DNA of 5,041 nucleotides from Gammaproteobacteria bacterium (lineage in GTDB: Bacteria > Pseudomonadota > Gammaproteobacteria > SZUA-140): assembly GCA_026982145.1 (NCBI GenBank), contig JALSHQ010000081.1, positions 1 through 5,041 of the forward strand, given 5' to 3'. A model generated the notes under the pieces. The model had not been told where the DNA came from, ran no database searches, and saw only the letters and a list, made by a program, of their open reading frames with translations. Of the stretch, positions 1 to 5,041 are shown piece after piece. Position 1 is the first letter of the stretch. Each line of letters opens with the position of its first letter. The translations under genes and the position numbers were made by a program.

Positions 1-3000
1 CGTTAAACTGCCCAAGGGAAGGTCTGCAAAATTGAAATAGCGGCTATTAATATTCATGGCCGGCAGCCGTTGCGGATTAATCATTTGCGCTGCCGTTTGC
101 TCCGCTGTGTCCGCACTATTTTCATCTTCTATTGCCGCGGGCAGCACCAGATAGTCGAGCGCCATCACCAATGTGCCGTGCTCAAAGTCTGCCGGTATCT
201 GCAACTCACCCCCCATCAAATGGTTGCTAATAGTGCCCTGCCACACCGCCTGCTCTTTGGTTAAGGCCAGCGAAGTGTGGTGAAATTCATACCCCAATGC
301 CTCCAACGCTGTTATTTCTAGATTTAGCTGCTCAATCTCAGCGGCTGTTCCAGTGCTGACTTCACCCGCTTCGGGATGCACTGACGCGGTTTCGATTAGC
401 GGCATCCACGCCTCCAACGAAAGGTGCGACAACCTGCCTGCGACGCTAATGAGCGCCTGTTCCGGCATCACCGGTGCAGCCCCCCCCAGCGTGATAGCAC
501 CGCGCTGAAGTGCCATTTTCTCATCAAGATCAAAAACGGCTTGCAACTCTGAACCGTATTCCAGTGTTAACGGCACATTAAGCGACTGCGGAAAGGCAGT
601 CTCCAGCACCAGCGCTGCGGGCACCGCCGCACTTTTACCCAGTGGGTAGGGGAGTGGTGCCGCCATGCCAACCAGATCTGATTTCACTTTAAGGTCAACC
701 CGGCTGCTGCCACTCGCCGCGGCAGGAATGGTCAGTTGCGCCTGCCATGCGGCCTCACCCTCGAGGGGTTGCAGCAACGGGTTCGGTAATAGGCGCTGAA
801 TGTCTGCCGCTGTGGCATTGCCGACGGCATTCATGACCGTCACTCCTTCCGTCGAGGTTTTGGCCTTCAGCTGGCTCTTCATTCCCAGCAGATGCGCCTG
901 CATCCGCTCGATTTCGACCCCCTTTTCAGTAAACTTCAGTTCACCGTTAACATCTAAAATATCCACAGCACGGTCGGCAAGGTAAAAATCAGCCGCGTCA
1001 AAACTTACCACCCCTGCCACCTCGGCAGGCAGATCGGCCAGCGGTAATTTAAGCGATAGTTCAAGCTTACTGCGCCCGGCCGTCACTTCCGCGCCCTCAA
1101 CAAAAGCGCCAAAGCTTTTGTTGAGTGGGCTACGCTGCACAAAATCAAGCGCATCACGCGCATGCCCGCGCGCTTTACCATCGATCTCCAGCAGTGCTGG
1201 ATGCACGCGCAGGTCTTGGATGCGTGCGGATACCTGTGTCACATCAGCATCGAGGCTCTTGGCCGCGACCGCGTTGATCTGCATGCCGCTGCCGGTGAAG
1301 ATCACCTCGGCCTCCATCTCTTCAAGTCGTGGCCAGCCGGGGGCATAATCAAGGATGCCATCGGTCAGGTTAAAACGAATATCAAATAGCCCATCGCTAT
1401 TTTCATAAGGAAAATGATGGTCAAGCGGCCCGTATAAAATCACCTGCCCGGCGGATGCGTTGCCATTTACAATCGCCCGATCCAGCCATTTCACCGACCC
1501 CTGCGGCATAATACCGGCCGGCAGGTAGCCTGAAATATTAGCCACACTAGGCGCATTAAACTCGGCCAGCAGTGCGATCTCGGGTGCTTGCAAACCTTTT
1601 TCGAGCGCCAGTGCCAATGTGAGCTGCGCATCACTGTTGCTCAGTTTCAATTCGCGTGCCTCCACCTGCCATGCATCCCCCTTTGACTGCCAATAGATAT
1701 CGCCTTCTAGGGTGCTGACAGCTAAGGGCGCACGGAAAATCGCGGGGATCGACACCTCACCGTGCATACGCTCTAATGCGAGATACCCGCCATTGCTATC
1801 GAGCCGCGCATGACCGCTCACCCCACTCAGGCCGGGTAGTTTGCCCACTGCATTCACCCCAAGCGCATCGAAGCGGGCAGAGAGCGCGTAGTGGTAGTCC
1901 TGCTTTGTGTCAGAGAGCGGGTTCCGAAAATGGAGATAACCCTCGCGCAACTCACCCGTTGGGGCAAAGGCCAGCAGCTTCTGCCGTGCTGCCTCATTCA
2001 CTAGGTTACTCATCTGTAGCAGTGCATTCAAATCATCGATACGTGCGTAGCCCAGCGTTGCCTCGACCACCTGCTCACCATCAGGGCGCTTCGATGTCAC
2101 CACGCTCAGCTGGCTTGGCGGCCACATGCTGTTGTCGCGCCCTAGTAGAAAGTTGTCTACTGCCAGCCCCCAACCAGCACCGTTTTGCTGCCACAGATAG
2201 GTGCCCGATAGCAGATCAACCACCATCGATTTTCGTGTATCCGTCACACTGTTCTCTTTAACCGGGGTTAAGTGGAGCTGGCGCAAAGAAAAATCACCTT
2301 CGGCACGTTGCAAGGCATTATCTTCCCACTCAAACCAGAGGCGCGTTTCGACCAGCCCTTCATCCACACGCAGCCCCAAGGGCGTTCGCTCAGCCAACCA
2401 CTGTGCTAGTTGCAAATCACCCCCTTCAACATACCCCTGCGCACGCCACCCTTGCTCAGCGTGCAGGTCTCCCTCAATATCCAGTGCGAACGAAAGTGTG
2501 CGACCAAGGTGTACCGGCAACTCAGCCGCGCCATCCAGTTGATGACGCCCCCCTTGGTTACGCAGCTCAAAAGTCACATTAGAAAAATGGAGTTCACGCC
2601 CTGCCTGCGTCAAGTCACGCCAGCTGATTTCACTCTCTTCAATCACCATGTAGGGTTGAGAGAAGAGCCACTGCATCAACGCCTGTTCATGCGCTGACTG
2701 ACGCTGTGCGCGCTCCTCTTCGTTATCGCTGGAAGCTACCGCCTCAAAACCGGCCACGCCAATTTTGCCTGATTCATCGTGCGTGATCGTCAACCCCACC
2801 CCCGACACCACCAAGCTACCGATCTGTAATTTTCCATGGATAAGGCTCTGCCATAGATCCAGCCCCACGCGACCACGCTCAAAACGGAGCAACTCACGCT
2901 TACCACTCAACACGCGCACCCCGCGCAACTTCAACTGCGGCCCGGTGCCGTGCCATGCGGTCTCCATTGAATTGACTTCAACCGCTGCGCCCACCGCGCG

Positions 3001-3138
3001 GCTTATCGTCTCTTCGATCTGCTGGTGAAAGGTGTCAAGGTAAGGTAGCAGCAAACGTGCGCTGCTCAGCAGTAGCGCCATCACGATGATGGTGAGCGCA
3101 ACCAGCGTCCAGCACCGATTTAAGGTGGCTCGGATCAC
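1..3138 (-). CDS. yhdP: YhdP family AsmA-like phospholipid transport protein, 3' end outside window (partial)
   Basis: From established knowledge, YhdP is an inner-membrane-anchored periplasmic protein that, with TamB and YdbH, is implicated in moving phospholipids to the outer membrane through a long hydrophobic beta groove. The frame is open for 1046 codons and runs off the window. E. coli YhdP is about 1266 residues, so roughly 220 C-terminal residues are missing. Residues 1-8 are short and basic, and about 9-26 form one transmembrane helix (CWTLVALTIIVMALLLSS). The rest is beta-rich periplasmic sequence. Family signatures seen are LPGLSGVSG (434-442), YLPAGIMPQ (538-546), YGPLDHHFPY (569-578), the DYAPGWPRLE region (597-606), LEGEAAWQAQLTIP (792-805) and APLPYPLGK (827-835). 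GTG at 3138 is chosen because an in-frame TAG lies two codons upstream and the membrane helix follows at once; no strong Shine-Dalgarno is visible. The translated part has one cysteine, C9, in the helix. tldD would be expected downstream. Confidence 0.93.
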   Translation of the reverse strand, partial: MIRATLNRCWTLVALTIIVMALLLSSARLLLPYLDTFHQQIEETISRAVGAAVEVNSMETAWHGTGPQLKLRGVRVLSGKRELLRFERGRVGLDLWQSLIHGKLQIGSLVVSGVGLTITHDESGKIGVAGFEAVASSDNEEERAQRQSAHEQALMQWLFSQPYMVIEESEISWRDLTQAGRELHFSNVTFELRNQGGRHQLDGAAELPVHLGRTLSFALDIEGDLHAEQGWRAQGYVEGGDLQLAQWLAERTPLGLRVDEGLVETRLWFEWEDNALQRAEGDFSLRQLHLTPVKENSVTDTRKSMVVDLLSGTYLWQQNGAGWGLAVDNFLLGRDNSMWPPSQLSVVTSKRPDGEQVVEATLGYARIDDLNALLQMSNLVNEAARQKLLAFAPTGELREGYLHFRNPLSDTKQDYHYALSARFDALGVNAVGKLPGLSGVSGHARLDSNGGYLALERMHGEVSIPAIFRAPLAVSTLEGDIYWQSKGDAWQVEARELKLSNSDAQLTLALALEKGLQAPEIALLAEFNAPSVANISGYLPAGIMPQGSVKWLDRAIVNGNASAGQVILYGPLDHHFPYENSDGLFDIRFNLTDGILDYAPGWPRLEEMEAEVIFTGSGMQINAVAAKSLDADVTQVSARIQDLRVHPALLEIDGKARGHARDALDFVQRSPLNKSFGAFVEGAEVTAGRSKLELSLKLPLADLPAEVAGVVSFDAADFYLADRAVDILDVNGELKFTEKGVEIERMQAHLLGMKSQLKAKTSTEGVTVMNAVGNATAADIQRLLPNPLLQPLEGEAAWQAQLTIPAAASGSSRVDLKVKSDLVGMAAPLPYPLGKSAAVPAALVLETAFPQSLNVPLTLEYGSELQAVFDLDEKMALQRGAITLGGAAPVMPEQALISVAGRLSHLSLEAWMPLIETASVHPEAGEVSTGTAAEIEQLNLEITALEALGYEFHHTSLALTKEQAVWQGTISNHLMGGELQIPADFEHGTLVMALDYLVLPAAIEDENSADTAEQTAAQMINPQRLPAMNINSRYFNFADLPLGSLT

Positions 3139-3141
3139 CCG

Positions 3142-3180
3142 CTAGAGACTCGAAAAGCTGCGTGCACAACAACAAAACAT
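3142..3180 (-). other. Possible 12-codon upstream mini-ORF in frame with yhdP
   Basis: On the minus strand an ATG at 3180 opens a 12-codon frame, MFCCCARSFSSL, ending in TAG at 3144-3142. One CGG codon separates this stop from the yhdP GTG, and both frames are in register. Such an arrangement could allow translational coupling, which would fit the weak ribosome binding site of yhdP. However, the mini-ORF has no good Shine-Dalgarno of its own: the nearest purine-rich stretch, AGAGG, is too far upstream. Chance is a likely explanation. Confidence 0.2.
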
Positions 3181-3206
3181 ACGATTAACCCAGCAACCTC
3201 TGACTT

Positions 3207-3231
3207 ATGCATGGCACATCTTCGCCATCAT
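3207..3231 (-). other. Weak imperfect hairpin in the yhdP leader
   Basis: On the minus strand, ATGATGGC is followed by an 8-base loop and then GCCATGCAT. This gives a five-pair core stem (ATGGC/GCCAT) extended by three pairs across a single bulged G. No T-run follows, so it is not an intrinsic terminator. It may be only a chance structure in the mRNA leader. Confidence 0.25.
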
Positions 3232-3264
3232 CCACTAAAGTAAACACCCTATTTAACCCAAGGC

Positions 3265-3281
3265 TAACTTACGGAGTCTAC
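3265..3281 (-). repeat. Direct repeat copy 2, just downstream of rng
   Basis: The minus strand reads GTAGACTCCGTAAGTTA, starting seven bases after the rng stop codon. It matches 14 of 17 positions of GTAGACTCTGTCGGTTA, which lies upstream of rng in the same orientation. A TTTATTG heptamer precedes both copies: here it overlaps the first base of the repeat, while upstream it lies about a dozen bases away. Function is unknown. Confidence 0.4.
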
Positions 3282-3287
3282 AATAAA

Positions 3288-4772
3288 TCACATCAACACT
3301 ACGTCAAATTGCTCTTGGGTATAGAGCGTTTCAACCTGTAACTGAATCGGTTTACCGATAAATTCTTCTAGCTCAGCCACGCTGGTCGACTCCTCATCCA
3401 ACAACCGATCCACCACCTCCTGCGAAGCTAGCACCAGAAACTTTGTCGCATCAAACTGGCGCGCCTCCCGCATCAGCTCACGAAAAATCTCATAACAGAC
3501 CGTCTCGCTCGTCTTCACCGAGGCCGTGCCACCACAAACGGGGCACGGCTCACACAAAATATGACCCAGACTCTCACGGGTACGTTTACGGGTCATCTCA
3601 ACCAAACCCAGCGGCGATACGCCGCAGATAAAGCTTTTGGCTCGATCACTCTCCAGCCCTTTTTCAAGTGCGCGCAAGACCTGCTTTTTATGGTCATCTT
3701 CCTCCATATCAATAAAGTCGATGATGATGATGCCACCTAGGTTACGCAACTTCAGCTGGCGCGAAATCGCCTGCGCGGCCTCTAGGTTGGTCTTAAAAAT
3801 AGTCTCTTCTAAGTTGCGATGGCCGACAAATGTACCGGTATTAACATCCACGGTGGTCATCGCCTCTGTTTGGTCGATGCAGAGGTGGCCGCCCGATTTA
3901 AGCTGCACAGTGCGATCGAGCGCTTTTTGGATCTCATCTTCTACTGAATAGAGGTCAAATATCGGTCGTGCCCCCGGGTAATGCTCCATGCGAGAGGACA
4001 ACTCAGGAATCAACTGGCTCACAAACTCAAGCGCCCGCTGATAAGCCTCACGTGAATCGATGCGAATTTTATCGATCTGCGCGGCCGGAAAGTCTCGTAG
4101 CATCCGCAACACCAGCGGCAAATCTTCATAAAGCACCGTGGTCTCCTGCGGTTTGGTCGACTGCGGCGGCTGTTTCACCGAATCCCACAATTTTTGCAGA
4201 AAGGCCATATCCTCTAATATCTCTGCTTCCTGCACCCCTTCTGCAGCTGTGCGCGCAATATAGCCGCCGCCATTATCACCTGCGCCCGTCTCAAGAATGG
4301 TGCGCAGGCGTAGGCGCTCATCCTCATCCTCTATCTTTTGTGAAATCCCGATGTGGTTCATCGCCGGCATAAAAACAAGGTAGCGAGAGGGCATGCTGAT
4401 CTGCATCGTCAAACGCGCCCCTTTGCTGCCGAGTGGGTCTTTTATCACTTGCACCATCACTTTCTGGCCATCATGCAGTAGCGACTCGATCGCGACATCA
4501 GACTTCCTGCTACCGTTGCCATCATCGGGCAGCGCCATTTTTTCTGGCTGCTGGATATCAGAAACATGTAAAAAAGCGGTGCGATCCAGCCCAATGTCGA
4601 TAAAAGCCGCCTGCATTCCGGGCAACACTCGGCTCACCTTGCCCTGATAAATATTCCCCACCAAGCCACGTTTGCAGGCGCGCTCAATGTAGACCTCCTG
4701 CAACAGGCCGTTTTCTACCACCGCCACCCGAGTCTCCTGCGGGGTAACATTGACCAGTATTTCATCACTCAT
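3288..4772 (-). CDS. rng: Ribonuclease G
   Basis: RNase G is a cytoplasmic, 5'-monophosphate-stimulated endoribonuclease of the RNase E/G family. In E. coli it matures the 16S rRNA 5' end and helps degrade mRNAs such as adhE. This 494-residue protein is close to E. coli RNase G (489) and aligns along its length. An S1 domain spans about 38-127 (GNIYQGKVSRVLPGMQAAF from 39). The 5'-sensor RT is R174-T175 in YIARTAAEG. The DNase I-like catalytic residues are D309 and N311 (TTVDVNTG) and D352 (IIIIDFIDM). The zinc-link is C410-P-V-C413. The protein ends YTQEQFDVVLM, typical of RNase G, and lacks the long RNase E scaffold tail. I chose ATG at 4772 (MSDEILVNVTP), where family homology begins. A 23-codon extension to a TTG at 4841 is open but has no homology and no ribosome binding site. 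A weak purine stretch, GATGGA, lies 9 bases before the ATG. Confidence 0.97.
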   Translation of the reverse strand: MSDEILVNVTPQETRVAVVENGLLQEVYIERACKRGLVGNIYQGKVSRVLPGMQAAFIDIGLDRTAFLHVSDIQQPEKMALPDDGNGSRKSDVAIESLLHDGQKVMVQVIKDPLGSKGARLTMQISMPSRYLVFMPAMNHIGISQKIEDEDERLRLRTILETGAGDNGGGYIARTAAEGVQEAEILEDMAFLQKLWDSVKQPPQSTKPQETTVLYEDLPLVLRMLRDFPAAQIDKIRIDSREAYQRALEFVSQLIPELSSRMEHYPGARPIFDLYSVEDEIQKALDRTVQLKSGGHLCIDQTEAMTTVDVNTGTFVGHRNLEETIFKTNLEAAQAISRQLKLRNLGGIIIIDFIDMEEDDHKKQVLRALEKGLESDRAKSFICGVSPLGLVEMTRKRTRESLGHILCEPCPVCGGTASVKTSETVCYEIFRELMREARQFDATKFLVLASQEVVDRLLDEESTSVAELEEFIGKPIQLQVETLYTQEQFDVVLM

Positions 4773-4775
4773 GAG

Positions 4776-4790
4776 GCATTTTCCATCAAG
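4776..4790 (-). promoter_or_regulatory. Weak ribosome binding region of rng
   Basis: The minus strand reads CTTGATGGAAAATGCCTC immediately before the ATG at 4772. GATGGA is the best Shine-Dalgarno-like stretch, ending nine bases before the start. It is weak, but it is better than anything before the alternative TTG at 4841, and so supports the shorter start. Confidence 0.35.
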
Positions 4791-4797
4791 ACAGCTG

Positions 4798-4825
4798 ACT
4801 ATAGATAGGTAACCGACAGAGTCTA
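4798..4825 (-). promoter_or_regulatory. Candidate sigma70 promoter for rng
   Basis: On the minus strand, TAGACT (4825-4820, 4 of 6 to TTGACA) is followed by a 16-base spacer and TATAGT (4803-4798, 5 of 6 to TATAAT). Transcription would begin near 4791, about 20 bases before the rng ATG, giving a short leader that excludes the alternative TTG start. The -35 element overlaps the direct repeat. This is a pattern match by eye only. Confidence 0.35.
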
Positions 4826-4826
4826 C
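4810..4826 (-). repeat. Direct repeat copy 1, upstream of rng
   Basis: The minus strand reads GTAGACTCTGTCGGTTA, matching 14 of 17 positions of the copy at 3265-3281. The same-strand match continues loosely as CCT against GCCT. This copy overlaps the -35 element of the candidate rng promoter. Confidence 0.4.
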
Positions 4827-4871
4827 CCCTTTTGAGTGCAATAAACAGGGCCATGAACAAGGTATAGTGGG

Positions 4872-5041
4872 CTAATCCGCCGTTTTCCCGCCCATCATTG
4901 GCAATTGAATACCAAACTCACCCATCAACGCGGCGGTTTCAAACAGCGGCAACCCCATCACACCGGAATAACTCCCTTCGAGGCGTTCAACAAATAGTGC
5001 GCCCAGCCCCTGAATGCCATAACCACCCGTTTTATCCTGTG
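4872..5041 (-). CDS. maf: Maf/YhdE family nucleoside triphosphate pyrophosphatase, C-terminal part
   Basis: Maf proteins hydrolyse nucleoside triphosphates to monophosphate and pyrophosphate. The YhdE subfamily acts on dTTP, UTP and modified pyrimidine nucleotides in the cytoplasm. Only the last 55 residues are in the window, about a quarter of the usual length near 197, so the N-terminal SxSPRR region cannot be checked. Visible are the conserved DKxGGYGIQG motif (here DKTGGYGIQG) and the following EGSYSGVMGLPLFET block. This matches the YhdE pattern DKAGGYGIQG...GSYxxVVGLPLxET better than the YceF (m7GTP) type. The protein ends MMGGKTAD before TAG at 4874-4872. The position directly upstream of rng is that of E. 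coli yhdE, which supports the call. The first complete codon in the window is at 5039, and the 5' end lies beyond the window. Confidence 0.92.
   Translation of the reverse strand, partial: QDKTGGYGIQGLGALFVERLEGSYSGVMGLPLFETAALMGEFGIQLPMMGGKTAD

Larger units (their letters stand above)
3139..3287 (-). other. rng-yhdP intergenic region and yhdP leader
   Basis: This 149-base gap follows the rng stop. I see no GC-rich stem followed by a T-run, so there is no obvious intrinsic terminator. I also see no convincing -35/-10 pair. Read-through transcription from rng into yhdP is therefore the simplest reading, though a weak promoter cannot be excluded. The gap contains one copy of a short direct repeat, a weak hairpin and a 12-codon mini-ORF in the yhdP frame, listed separately. 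Confidence 0.6.

Noticed and set aside
1776..2261. Plus-strand open frame of 161 codons
   Set aside because: It lies wholly antisense to the well-supported yhdP frame. Its translation is rich in Arg, Pro, Ser and His, typical of a shadow frame, and shows no recognisable domain.
3139..3287. Intrinsic terminator after rng
   Set aside because: The only stem found (3207-3231) is weak, bulged and lacks a following T-run.
3637..4372. Two plus-strand open frames of 104 and 134 codons opposite rng
   Set aside because: Both are antisense to conserved catalytic regions of RNase G and have low-complexity composition without any family motif.
4773..4841. N-terminal extension of RNase G by 23 residues from a TTG at 4841
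   Set aside because: RNase G homology begins exactly at the ATG at 4772, the TTG has no ribosome binding site, and the candidate promoter would start transcription downstream of it.
1..5041. CRISPR array, tRNA or rRNA gene, insertion sequence, or defence or novel system
   Set aside because: Nearly all sequence is covered by three recognised core genes. No regularly spaced repeats, inverted terminal repeats, transposase motifs or RNA gene signatures were seen.

Overview
The window holds three genes, all on the minus strand and in the order maf -> rng -> yhdP. They encode the C-terminal end of a Maf/YhdE nucleotide pyrophosphatase, a complete ribonuclease G, and about 1046 N-terminal residues of the giant AsmA-like protein YhdP. 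This is the conserved order of the E. coli yhdE-rng-yhdP(-tldD) cluster, which lies downstream of mreBCD. Gene order, protein lengths and motif content point to a gammaproteobacterial chromosome of moderate GC. The genus cannot be settled from this sequence.

Layout, read in the direction of transcription from high to low coordinates. 5041-4872 is the 3' end of maf. 4871-4773 is a 99-base gap with a plausible sigma70-type promoter for rng. 4772-3288 is rng, 494 residues, with all catalytic and zinc-link residues present. 3287-3139 is a 149-base gap with no clear terminator or promoter. It holds a small imperfect hairpin and a 12-codon in-frame mini-ORF ending just before yhdP. 3138-1 is yhdP, which starts at GTG and stays open to the window edge. 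I translated it codon by codon and found no stop or frameshift.

The genes are linked by conserved neighbourhood more than by a shared pathway. Maf removes non-canonical or surplus nucleoside triphosphates. RNase G matures 16S rRNA and decays selected mRNAs. YhdP is an inner-membrane-anchored periplasmic protein implicated in moving phospholipids to the outer membrane. The plus-strand open frames opposite yhdP and rng are antisense shadows.

I found no previously undescribed system. The window is ordinary core chromosome. The most interesting leftovers are small: a 17-base imperfect direct repeat on both sides of rng, the start context of yhdP, and an 8-base homopolymer inside yhdP.
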